Positions 26,931-32,996 of a stretch of 64,000 bases of DNA are shown here, piece by piece. The number at the start of each line of letters is the position of its first letter. The first letter of the stretch is position 1. The notes beneath the pieces were generated by a model that saw only the letters and a list, made by a program, of their open reading frames with translations, had not been told where the DNA came from and did not search any database. The position numbers and the translations under genes are program-made. The stretch comes from Labilithrix sp. (GTDB lineage Bacteria > Myxococcota_A > Polyangia > Polyangiales > Polyangiaceae), in the NCBI GenBank assembly GCA_019637155.1, contig JAHBWE010000031.1:1-64000 (forward strand), in the 5' to 3' direction.

Positions 26931-28484
26931 TCAGATCGTCACGGCCTGGATCGCGTCGAGGAATCCTTCCCCGCGACCGCCTTCCGTGACGAAGGAGGCG
27001 ACGACGTCGAAGACGGCATCGGAGAAGCCGCCGACGTTGAGGACCTCTTCGCGCGTCTCGACCTGGGTGGTCGCGTACGGCTGGAGGTCGATGAGGACGA
27101 GCTTCGCGTTCGGGTTCCGCTCACGAAGCCGGTTCCACTCGTGATCCATCGTCGTGTCGTGCTTGAAGTCGGCCCACGACTGGTTGTCGGAGACGAAGAC
27201 GACGAGGTCGGGCGCCTCGTTGCGCTCGTTGAGCCACCGGAGCGGAGCGGCGCAGGCCGTCCCACCGCTCGGGAGCGACGAGAGCAAGTCGGTATTCGCG
27301 ACGACCGAGTCGAGCGCGTTGATCGGACGCTCGAGCGCGACGACGTGATCGGAGAAGGGAAGGACGGTGGCCTCCTCGTTCTTCCGCAGGAACGCGGCCG
27401 TGACGAGGGCGGCGACGTCGACGCAGCGCACCTTGGTCGTCGCGGTGCCGCGGCGGCCGGTGAGGGGCGAGTGCATCGATCCGGAGACGTCGGGGCAGAG
27501 CGCGACCGATCCGGGGAAGGACGGGACGTTCGCGACGGCGTGCTCGACCGCGCGGCCGAGGGCGCGCTTGATCTCCTTCGGCAGGCTCTCCGTGACGGAC
27601 CGGTGGGCGGCGAGGAGCTGATACGGCATCGTCCGCGCGCGGCGAATCGCCTCCGGGTCGGAGAGCCGCTCGGCGACGAGCGCGATCATCGCCTCGTCGG
27701 CGAAGACGCCATGACGGAAGAGGGTATTCAGGTTCTGCCGGAGCTGGCCGAACGTCATCTTCTTCGCGAGGTCGATCCAGTGCTCGGCGCGCAGCGGGAG
27801 AGCGGTCAGCATCTCGAACGGCACGTCGGGCAGCGGGCCTCCCGCCGCCTTGAATGCCTCGTAGGCAATCGCGAGCGCGGGGAGCTTGGAGTGGTCCACG
27901 TTCTTTCCGATGAGGTAGCCGTAGAGGGCCTCCCGAACGGCATCGGCTTCGCCCTTGTCGTTCCGCGGGGGAGGGCGAACCATCTTGATGACGTCGGACA
28001 TGGACGGGCTCTGACCGATGGACTGGCGGAAGAGCGTCTCGGGGGAGCGCGCCGCGAACCATGCCCGGAGGGCACGCTTCGGCGCCGAGCCGAACGACTT
28101 GCGGCCCGTGACACCCGAGCGAACGATCGACACGAACGCTCGCAGCATTCGCGCGTCGTCGATGACGCGTGGGAAGACCTTCAGCATCAGCCCCACGTCG
28201 CGCGTCGCGAGCAACGCGACGAGGAACGCCGGGACGTCCTTCATCCTGCCGTTCTGGCGGCAGTAGATCGCCGTCTTGGCGACGAGCTCCGGCGCGACCG
28301 CACCGGCGAGCTCCTGCACCTTGGCGAGCTGGTCGTCGGCGTCGGCGTAGAAGGTGCCGTGGAAGGTCCCCGTGACCGCGTACTGCGCGAGCGCATGCTC
28401 GGGTGAGAACGCGAAGGCCTTGCCGCCGGCTTCGTTGCGGACGACGGTGCTGGTACCGGTGTGGAATAGATGCTTGTTCGCCAT
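26931..28484 (-). CDS. rsr: TROVE (Ro60/Rsr-like) RNA-binding protein with VWA domain
   Basis: 517 residues from ATG 28484. Residues 1-330 form the HEAT-like TROVE ring: FSPEHALAQYAVTGTFHGTFYADADDQL, VPAFLVALLATRD, RKSFGSAPKRALRAWF and LRQNLNTLFRHGVF. Residues about 345-500 are a VWA domain with an intact MIDAS: DVSGSM, the SGGT threonine and VVFVSDNQSW. Ro60/Rsr proteins bind misfolded RNAs through the ring pore and Y RNAs on the outer face; bacterial Y RNAs have tRNA-like modules. The gene lies inside the tRNA array on the same strand, with tRNAs 28-77 bp on either side, so it is probably on the same primary transcript. No rtcB/rtcA neighbour is present. The permuted and mini tRNAs of this array are natural ligand candidates (inference). 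Confidence 0.95.
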   Translation of the reverse strand: MANKHLFHTGTSTVVRNEAGGKAFAFSPEHALAQYAVTGTFHGTFYADADDQLAKVQELAGAVAPELVAKTAIYCRQNGRMKDVPAFLVALLATRDVGLMLKVFPRVIDDARMLRAFVSIVRSGVTGRKSFGSAPKRALRAWFAARSPETLFRQSIGQSPSMSDVIKMVRPPPRNDKGEADAVREALYGYLIGKNVDHSKLPALAIAYEAFKAAGGPLPDVPFEMLTALPLRAEHWIDLAKKMTFGQLRQNLNTLFRHGVFADEAMIALVAERLSDPEAIRRARTMPYQLLAAHRSVTESLPKEIKRALGRAVEHAVANVPSFPGSVALCPDVSGSMHSPLTGRRGTATTKVRCVDVAALVTAAFLRKNEEATVLPFSDHVVALERPINALDSVVANTDLLSSLPSGGTACAAPLRWLNERNEAPDLVVFVSDNQSWADFKHDTTMDHEWNRLRERNPNAKLVLIDLQPYATTQVETREEVLNVGGFSDAVFDVVASFVTEGGRGEGFLDAIQAVTI

Positions 28485-28561
28485 GGCTCTCGTGCGTTCT
28501 CCTTTCCGAGCGGGTTTCGTTGGTTGTCCGCGACCGCGCGGCTCGACGTGCGGTCGCGAAT

Positions 28562-28638
28562 TGGCGTTTCCTACGGGATTCGAACCCGTGTTCCTGGATT
28601 GAGAGCCCAGTGTCCTTGGCCGTCTAGACGAAGGAAAC
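28562..28638 (-). tRNA. tRNA-Glu(CTC)
   Basis: Acceptor GTTTCCT/AGGAAAC, anticodon loop CTCTCAA, T-loop TTCGAAT, G73 and encoded CCA. Confidence 0.94.
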
Positions 28639-28674
28639 GTGAATTGTGGTCATCCGAGTGAATCGAGCGCGATG

Positions 28675-28745
28675 TTCTTGATCCGGGAATCGAACCCAGA
28701 CTTTCAGTTTACGAGACTGACGCCCTACCTTTAGGCGAATCAAAA
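28675..28745 (-). tRNA. tRNA-Thr(CGT), copy 1
   Basis: Acceptor TTTTGAT/ATCAAGA, anticodon CTCGTAA on TCAGT/ACTGA, T-loop TTCGATT. No CCA. Confidence 0.88.
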
Positions 28746-28776
28746 GTGCGTGTAGGCTCGAACCGCGTGGATGACC

Positions 28777-28851
28777 TGGGTGCAGCGGTCGGATTCGCAC
28801 CGACGATCTCGAGCTTATGAGGCTCGCAGGATACTACTTCCCCACGCTGCA
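28777..28851 (-). tRNA. tRNA with CAT anticodon (Met/Ile2)
   Basis: Acceptor TGCAGCG/CGCTGCA, anticodon CTCATAA on CGAGC/GCTCG, T-loop TGCGAAT (G55), C73 with encoded CCA. Confidence 0.85.
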
Positions 28852-28866
28852 TAACTTGCTGCTTCG

Positions 28867-28936
28867 TACCTTCGCCGGGAGTCGAACCCGGTCCGCGAGC
28901 TTCGGAGGCTCGGCCCTGTTCCGTCAGGACGAAGGT
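28867..28936 (-). tRNA. tRNA-Arg(CCG)
   Basis: Acceptor ACCTTCG/CGAAGGT, anticodon CTCCGAA on CGAGC/GCTCG, T-loop TTCGACT, A73; short D-arm. Confidence 0.9.
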
Positions 28937-28937
28937 A

Positions 28938-29011
28938 TGGTCTCCTCGCCAGGAATCGAACCTGGACAACCGGCTTCGTAGACCGATGCGTAGAGCCACT
29001 ACGACGAGGAG
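28938..29011 (-). tRNA. tRNA-Arg(ACG)
   Basis: Acceptor CTCCTCG/CGAGGAG, anticodon loop CTACGAA, T-loop TTCGATT, A73 with encoded CCA. Confidence 0.92.
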
Positions 29012-29027
29012 AGGAGAGAGGTGGCGG

Positions 29028-29098
29028 TCTCTTCGCCAGGAATCGAACCTGGGGGATCGGCTTCGCTCGCCGATGCGTAGCTCCACTACGACGAAGAG
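29028..29098 (-). tRNA. tRNA-Arg(GCG)-like with A33, paralogue of tRNA-Arg(ACG)
   Basis: Very similar to its neighbour in acceptor, D-arm and T-arm (CTCTTCG/CGAAGAG), but the anticodon loop is GAGCGAA. Position 33 is A, and G34 replaces the usual A34. Possibly non-coding or decaying. Confidence 0.75.
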
Positions 29099-29104
29099 AG
29101 GGGT

Positions 29105-29186
29105 GCAGCGCGGCGAGTGAGGAAGGCGCGGGACTTACCTTTAGCCGAGGAAGTTGCGTGTAGGCCTTGCTCGAGAGCCGTGCGGC
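29105..29186 (-). pseudogene. permuted-tRNA unit remnant (flanks kept, tRNA mostly lost)
   Basis: Has the 5' flank with ACACGCAA (29154-29161) and the 3' flank with ACTC. Inner helix GAGCAAGGC/GCCTTCCTC and outer helix GCCGCACGGC/GCCGCGCTGC (two mismatches) still form. Between them only about 26 nt remain, with a D-arm-like GGCTAAAGGTAAG. No T-arm or acceptor. It directly follows a Ser-type tRNA, as unit f follows its paralogue. Confidence 0.7.
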
Positions 29187-29196
29187 GAGATCGGAG

Positions 29197-29286
29197 AGGA
29201 AGAAGGAGGTGTCGAACCCCACACGCCCTCATCGAGCGTGCGCATTGCTTTCAAGGCAGGCCCGGCTCCGCGCCGGTTCTTCTTCC
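29197..29286 (-). tRNA. tRNA-Ser(TGA)-like, class II
   Basis: Acceptor GGAAGAA/TTCTTCC, anticodon loop CTTGAAA, long variable arm, T-loop TTCGACA. Two outer anticodon-stem pairs and one T-stem pair are mismatched; short D-loop. U73. Confidence 0.75.
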
Positions 29287-29310
29287 ATATGCCTCGAGGG
29301 TGAAAATTCT

Positions 29311-29510
29311 GAGACGCGGCGAGTGAATCGGGCTGGGAGAATTGGCAACGTCTTATGAGGACGAAGGCGCGCCACCGCGCATACCTCCCGTATTGCCGCT
29401 CGCGCGGCGCGGCCCGGAGGCCGTGGTGGAAGGTCGTGGAGTCGAACCACTGTCTTTCTGGAAGGAAAGATTCTTGTTTGCGTGTATGCCCGATTCGATT
29501 GTCGCGTCTC
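29311..29510 (-). tRNA. circularly permuted tRNA, unit f (CAT anticodon, long variable arm)
   Basis: Order on the minus strand: 5' flank (29510-29478), variable arm, T-arm TTCGACT, acceptor ACCTTCC, A73 and encoded CCA (29434-29424), a 34-nt linker, then the 5' acceptor GGGAGGT (5' end 29389), D-arm, anticodon loop CTCATAA (anticodon 29357-29355), and the 3' flank. GGGAGGT pairs with ACCTTCC at all seven positions (one G-U). The flanks pair perfectly as GAGACGCG/CGCGTCTC and GAATCGGGC/GCCCGATTC, around ACAATC opposite ACTCGC. ACACGCAA is at 29485-29478. The variable arm TCTTTC/GAAAGA is class-II length, odd for a CAT tRNA. Confidence 0.85.
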
Positions 29511-29512
29511 GG

Positions 29513-29603
29513 AGGAAGAAAGAGGTGTCGAACCCCACACCCCTCGCTCGAGAGGTGCGCATTGTTTTCGAAACAAGCTCGGCGCCTTGCCGATTTTTCT
29601 TCC
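29513..29603 (-). tRNA. Ser-type class II tRNA, anticodon TCG or CGA
   Basis: Acceptor GGAAGAA/TTCTTCC, long variable arm, T-loop TTCGACA; paralogue of the tRNA at 29197. Standard numbering gives loop TTTCGAA and anticodon TCG (Arg); reading one base on gives CGA (Ser), which suits the class II body. Ends 2 bp before permuted unit f. Confidence 0.7.
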
Positions 29604-29626
29604 GTGTGGTCCCGCGGGTGCGGTCG

Positions 29627-29699
29627 TCGTCGGTGAGGGAGTCGAACCCTCTACGCGCAGCGTTTCAGACTGCCGCTCTACCACTTGAGCTTACCGACG
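29627..29699 (-). tRNA. tRNA-Phe(GAA)
   Basis: Acceptor CGTCGGT/ACCGACG, anticodon loop CTGAAAC, T-loop TTCGACT, A73. Confidence 0.93.
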
Positions 29700-29736
29700 T
29701 AGTTTCTTCGAAGTCGCCGCCCGAAGGCGGGCGCGG

Positions 29737-29824
29737 CGGAAGTTGGAGGACTCGAACCTCGATCGGCGTTCAGCCGACCGCACTGCTTTCCAAGCAGGCT
29801 CCGCGCCTCGCGGATCCACCTTCC
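29737..29824 (-). tRNA. tRNA-Ser(GGA)
   Basis: Acceptor GGAAGGT/AACTTCC (one G-A mismatch), anticodon loop TTGGAAA, long variable arm, T-loop TTCGAGT, G73. Confidence 0.85.
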
Positions 29825-29837
29825 ATTCATCGTTCGG

Positions 29838-29912
29838 TCAGGACGGCAGGATTCGAACCTGCGCTCTTCAGTCCCCCAGACTGACGCTTTTGCCAGGCTA
29901 AGCTACGCCCTG
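29838..29912 (-). tRNA. tRNA-Pro(GGG)
   Basis: Acceptor CAGGGCG/CGTCCTG, anticodon loop CTGGGGG on TCAGT/ACTGA, T-loop TTCGAAT, A73. Confidence 0.93.
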
Positions 29913-29986
29913 AATAGTTGGTCCAGTTTATGTCGTCGTGGACCAGGACGCGGGAGCTCCGCAGCGTGTTCATCGCCGCTCACACC

Positions 29987-30520
29987 TCAGGCCGAGAGCG
30001 GAGCCGGCTCCTGGAAGCCGTCGCAGTACGGCTGCCAGGTCTCCGGCAGGGCCCCGTCCGAGAGGCGGATGGGCGGGACGACGGGGAGCGAGGTCGGCTT
30101 CTTCGGCTGCCGCAGCAGCTTCATGCCGGCCTGCTCGGGCGTGCGGCTTCCCTTCCGATCGTTGCACGGGTAGCAGGAGGTGACGATGTTCTCCCAGACG
30201 GTCTTTCCTCCCTGCACACGAGGGACGACGTGGTCGTAGTTCAGCTGCTTGAGAGTCTTCTTCTCGCCGCAGTACTGGCACCGGAACTTGTCCCGGGTGA
30301 ACACGTTCACGCGGGAGAACCGGACAGACTGCTTCGTCGACACGGACCCCTTCTTCAGCCGGACGACGGCGGGGGTGAGCATCGTCGCGCTCGGGCCGCG
30401 GAGCTCCGCGTCCCAGGTCTCGATGACTTCGACCTTGCCGAGGTAGGTGAGGACGACGGCACGCTGCCAGGAGATGATTTTGTGGGGCGCCATCCAGGGG
30501 GTCAGCATCAGCGTTTGCAT
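29987..30520 (-). CDS. HNH endonuclease embedded in the tRNA array
   Basis: 177 residues from ATG 30520, with AAAGG upstream. The N-terminal half has the pattern WQRAVVLTYLGKVEVIE, then a linker with TRDKFRCQYCGEK. The HNH core is LNYDHVVPRVQGGKTVWENIVTSCYPCNDRKG by key residues: His of YDH, Asn of WEN, Asn of CND, with zinc cysteines CQYC and CYPC. This stand-alone HNH type is widespread in bacteria; substrate unknown. It sits on the array strand between tRNA-Leu(GAG) and tRNA-Pro(GGG). It could act on DNA (array spread) or, less likely, on RNA. Confidence 0.92.
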   Translation of the reverse strand: MQTLMLTPWMAPHKIISWQRAVVLTYLGKVEVIETWDAELRGPSATMLTPAVVRLKKGSVSTKQSVRFSRVNVFTRDKFRCQYCGEKKTLKQLNYDHVVPRVQGGKTVWENIVTSCYPCNDRKGSRTPEQAGMKLLRQPKKPTSLPVVPPIRLSDGALPETWQPYCDGFQEPAPLSA

Positions 30521-30613
30521 GGGGACTACCTTTTCTTTCTCGGTTTCACGGATGATCTCCTTGTCGGAGGGTTGAGAAAGAATCGGTTCTGCTGCTCAGG
30601 ATGATCGCGCTAG

Positions 30614-30696
30614 TGTCACCGGAGGGAGTCGAACCCTCACACCCGTTGGGGCGCAGCACCTCAAGCTGCTGTGTATGCCAATTCCACCACGGTGAC
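30614..30696 (-). tRNA. tRNA-Leu(GAG)
   Basis: Acceptor GTCACCG/CGGTGAC, anticodon loop TTGAGGT, class II variable arm, T-loop TTCGACT, A73. Confidence 0.92.
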
Positions 30697-30735
30697 GTAT
30701 CGCGTCCGTGAACCGCAAAAACGATCCTTGGACGA

Positions 30736-30814
30736 TGGTACCGACGGAGGGAGTCGAACCCTCACAACACACCGTTTCTGAGACGGCGTCCTCTACCAAT
30801 TGGGCCACGTCGGC
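30736..30814 (-). tRNA. tRNA with Leu(CAG) anticodon on a class I body
   Basis: Acceptor GCCGACG/CGTCGGT, anticodon CTCAGAA on GCCGT/ACGGT, T-loop TTCGACT, A73 and encoded CCA. The variable region is short (about 7 nt), unlike bacterial leucine tRNAs. Confidence 0.85.
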
Positions 30815-30964
30815 ATGTGGCACGTTCCGTCCGGGGACTCTCGCATGCGGCGCGCGGGCTATGCCCGAGCGTTGCGCATGGTCGTTTCCTCACGGAGCAG
30901 GCGTGCTCGTCTTGGAGCCTTTGACGGGATACCGGCGCGACGAAACGCCGGTGGCTCTCTTGAG

Positions 30965-31039
30965 TCCGTGTAGGAGGATTCGAACCTCCAATCCCTCCGA
31001 CCCGAACGGAGTGCTCTAGCCAGGTTGAGCCATACACGG
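30965..31039 (-). tRNA. tRNA-Pro(CGG)
   Basis: Acceptor CCGTGTA/TACACGG, anticodon TTCGGGT on CTCCG/CGGAG, T-loop TTCGAAT, A73. Confidence 0.93.
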
Positions 31040-31099
31040 GTATGTTCGAAGAATTTCCATGTCACAGGTTCTCCTTCGCAGTGGGGTCCGAAGACCCGG

Positions 31100-31167
31100 T
31101 GGACGAGCCGGGAGTCGCGCCCGGTCGCTCTGTTTGCAAGACAGAGCCCTCACTCTGAGACAAGCCC
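31100..31167 (-). tRNA. degenerate tRNA-Ala(TGC)-like
   Basis: Good anticodon arm TCTGT-CTTGCAA-ACAGA and a T-stem CCGGG/CCCGG, but the T-loop is CGCGACT (C54, G55). The acceptor GGGCTTG/CTCGTCC has two mismatches, and the D-arm is a small CTCA-GAG-TGAG hairpin. A GGGTC-TTCG-GACCC hairpin follows at once. Confidence 0.5.
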
Positions 31168-31236
31168 GTTAGGCGCTACCCCACGCCGCCTGCCCATCGG
31201 GCCAGAGGCCCGCCGGGTCCGGCGTGGGACGCGTTG

Positions 31237-31309
31237 TACGGCGCGCGGGGATCGCACCCGCCTGGTCCTGTTAGTCATACAGGTACAGTCACTAGACTGC
31301 CAGCGCCGC
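31237..31309 (-). tRNA. tRNA-Val(GAC)
   Basis: Acceptor GCGGCGC/GCGCCGT, anticodon ATGACTA on CCTGT/ACAGG, T-loop TGCGATC (G55), A73. Confidence 0.87.
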
Positions 31310-31325
31310 TCGACGTTTCGTTCCG

Positions 31326-31398
31326 TGGATCACCTGCGAATCGAACGCAGTGCAAGCTCCTTATCAGAGAGCCCAGGGTAACCATCCCGTCGTGATCC
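31326..31398 (-). tRNA. tRNA-Ile(GAT)
   Basis: Acceptor GGATCAC/GTGATCC, anticodon loop CTGATAA, T-loop TTCGATT, A73. Confidence 0.92.
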
Positions 31399-31404
31399 GT
31401 GCAG

Positions 31405-31473
31405 AGAGCCGAGAGGGAGTTGAACCCTCACGCGCCGGGTTGCAGCCGGCGATCCTCGCCGGAGAATCGGCTC
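31405..31473 (-). tRNA. tRNA-Cys(GCA)
   Basis: Acceptor GAGCCGA/TCGGCTC, anticodon CTGCAAC on GCCGG/CCGGC, T-loop TTCAACT, U73 as expected for Cys; D-arm short. Confidence 0.9.
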
Positions 31474-31485
31474 GTGTCGTGTCGT

Positions 31486-31560
31486 TGGAGCGGACAGAGG
31501 GAATCGCACCCTCATTCTCGGTTTGGAAGACCGATATCCTGGCTATTAGACGATGCCCGC
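31486..31560 (-). tRNA. tRNA-Gly(TCC)
   Basis: Acceptor GCGGGCA/TGTCCGC, anticodon CTTCCAA on TCGGT/ACCGA, T-loop TGCGATT (G55), U73 with encoded CCA. Confidence 0.9.
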
Positions 31561-31886
31561 GTATCGTATATTCAAAAAAGCCTCGACGAGATTGACGAAG
31601 ACGTTAGCGTCCGCCCGGTCGCCCGGGCTTCTGCAATCGGCACATTGAGCGTCCCTCGCGGTTCGCCCCGTTCGCCCCGCAGGAGGGAGTCCGCCGAGGC
31701 GGTACCCGAACGTCCGCGCGCTGGGTCGGCGCGCCTACGTCCCACTCCTTCACTGCCGTCGCTGGATGGGTCGCCCCATCATCGCTACCTTAGGACCGTT
31801 ATAGTTACGGATGTAGTCCTCATCGGCATTCGAGACCGACGTTCCGTGTCGTTTCGTTTCGTTTCGTATCGTTTCGTGTCCCTTCG
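31561..31886. other. 326-bp gap in the tRNA array without a recognised gene
   Basis: No T-loop or anticodon arm was found. A GTTTC/GTATC pentamer run lies near 31848-31880; a related TCGTG run precedes the tRNA at 32232. Nothing else could be assigned. Confidence 0.5.
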
Positions 31887-31959
31887 TGGAATCGGCCGGA
31901 ATCGCACCGGCAACCTCCTCGATGCCATCGAGGCGCTCTCCTGTTTGAGCTACGATCCC
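31887..31959 (-). tRNA. tRNA-Ala(GGC)
   Basis: Acceptor GGGATCG/CGATTCC, anticodon ATGGCAT on CCTCG/CGAGG, T-loop TGCGATT (G55), A73. Confidence 0.9.
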
Positions 31960-31961
31960 GC

Positions 31962-32035
31962 TGGTGGAGCGACGGGGAATCGCACCCCGATCTATGCGAT
32001 GCGAACGCATCGTTCTCCTGTTGAACTATCGCCCC
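31962..32035 (-). tRNA. tRNA-Ala(CGC)
   Basis: Acceptor GGGGCGA/TCGCTCC, anticodon TTCGCAT on ATGCG/CGCAT, T-loop TGCGATT (G55), A73 with encoded CCA. Confidence 0.9.
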
Positions 32036-32067
32036 AGCTCTCTCGTGTCACGCGCCGCAGCGCGCAG

Positions 32068-32138
32068 CGGGCCGCGAAGGAATCGAACCCTCTCTCCGGG
32101 TTTTGGAGGCCCGGCCGGTCACCATGACTCTGCAGCCC
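32068..32138 (-). tRNA. tRNA-Trp(CCA)
   Basis: Acceptor GGGCTGC/GCGGCCC, anticodon CTCCAAA with an imperfect top pair, T-loop TTCGATT, G73; reduced D-arm. Confidence 0.85.
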
Positions 32139-32143
32139 ATCAG

Positions 32144-32215
32144 CGCCTCGTACGGGAATCGAACCCGTCTCGTCCCATAGACAGTGGGATCGCCACGCCA
32201 GTAGCGTTACGAGGC
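32144..32215 (-). tRNA. tRNA-Asp(GTC), conventional copy
   Basis: Acceptor GCCTCGT/ACGAGGC, anticodon CTGTCTA on TCCCA/TGGGA, T-loop TTCGATT, G73. A permuted Asp(GTC) unit lies at 32666. Confidence 0.9.
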
Positions 32216-32231
32216 ATTTCGTGTCGTGTCG

Positions 32232-32308
32232 TGTCGTGTCCTCGGCAGGAGTCGAACCTGCCTATGCCGGTTTAGAAGACCGGCGCCTATCCGATCGGCC
32301 ACGAGGAC
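32232..32308 (-). tRNA. tRNA-Arg(TCT)
   Basis: Acceptor GTCCTCG/CGAGGAC, anticodon CTTCTAA, T-loop TTCGACT, A73; near-paralogue of the next tRNA. Confidence 0.94.
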
Positions 32309-32318
32309 GTTGTCTGGG

Positions 32319-32391
32319 CGTCCCCGGCAGGAGTCGAACCTGCGTCGAACCGGCTTAGGAGGCCGGCGCCTTTCCGTTCGGCCACGGGGAC
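32319..32391 (-). tRNA. tRNA-Arg(CCT)
   Basis: Acceptor GTCCCCG/CGGGGAC, anticodon CTCCTAA on CCGGC/GCCGG, T-loop TTCGACT, G73. Confidence 0.94.
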
Positions 32392-32451
32392 GCGCGCCTT
32401 TTCCTTTCGGCCTGGTCGCGCGTCTTTCCTTCCGGTCCGAGGACCGGTCGG

Positions 32452-32523
32452 GGTGGCGTGCGGGGATTGCACCCGCCTCCACTGATTCACAGTCAGTCCT
32501 CGTCACTAGACGAGTAACGCCAC
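32452..32523 (-). tRNA. tRNA-His(GTG), conventional copy
   Basis: Acceptor GTGGCGT/ACGCCAC, anticodon CTGTGAA on ACTGA/TCAGT, T-loop TGCAATC (G55), C73. The base before G1 is C, so the usual encoded G-1 is missing. Confidence 0.88.
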
Positions 32524-32557
32524 GTAGAACCGGCGTCGCCTCGCGGCGGCGGCCGGC

Positions 32558-32632
32558 TGGTACTCCCGGTCGGAATCGAACCGACACCTTCCGCTTGAAA
32601 GACGGAGATCCTGACCACTAGATGACGGGAGC
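32558..32632 (-). tRNA. tRNA-Glu(TTC)
   Basis: Acceptor GCTCCCG/CGGGAGT, anticodon CTTTCAA, T-loop TTCGATT, A73 with encoded CCA. Confidence 0.93.
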
Positions 32633-32665
32633 AGACACGCAGCGACGCTGCGTGCGGGAGAGTTA

Positions 32666-32807
32666 TCGTCCGAGTGAGCAAGCCGTTGTCTGTGAAGACG
32701 GCTTGACAGGCCGGTGTCCTACCATTGGACGACAGCTGCTGAGACGCAGTTGGCTGGATTCGAACCAGCATATTCCTTTGCGTGTGAGGCCTGCTCGAAC
32801 GGACGAA
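32666..32807 (-). tRNA. circularly permuted tRNA-Asp(GTC), unit e
   Basis: Minus-strand order: 5' flank, ACACGCAA (32785-32778), T-arm GCTGG-TTCGAAT-CCAGC, acceptor CAACTGC, G73 (32745), a 5-nt linker, 5' acceptor GCAGCTG (5' end 32739), D-arm GTCC/GGAC, anticodon loop CTGTCAA (anticodon 32707-32705), 3' flank. Acceptor strands match at 6 of 7 positions. Flank helices are GAGCAGGCC/GGCTTGCTC and TCGTCC/GGACGA, with internal loop GTTC opposite ACTC. G73 and GTC fit Asp identity. Confidence 0.85.
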
Positions 32808-32821
32808 GTCTTGAAAATTTT

Positions 32822-32996
32822 GTCGCGGCCCGAGTGCGAAAACCAGGTGCTTTGGATCATTTCACGAATGATTGCCTTACCGTTAGGCTACGGGCACCGT
32901 GCGCTCTTGCGAGCAGAGCCTCGCGGCTCGGGGTACCCGGTTGGAGTCGAACCAACTTTGGATTGCGTGTAGGGTCTTCTTCGATGGGCTGCGAAC
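32822..32996 (-). tRNA. circularly permuted tRNA-His(GTG), unit d
   Basis: T-arm GTTGG-TTCGACT-CCAAC and acceptor CGGGTAC with C73 precede a 33-nt linker and the 5' half GGTGCCCG (G-1 at 32898). GTGCCCG pairs with CGGGTAC at 7 of 7 (one G-U), and G-1 faces C73, the histidine identity pair. D-arm GCCT/AGGC; anticodon loop TCGTGAA (anticodon 32865-32863) has C33. ACACGCAA is at 32970-32963. Flanks pair less regularly than in the other units (CGAAGA with TTTTCG, and a bulged GC-rich outer helix). Confidence 0.83.
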
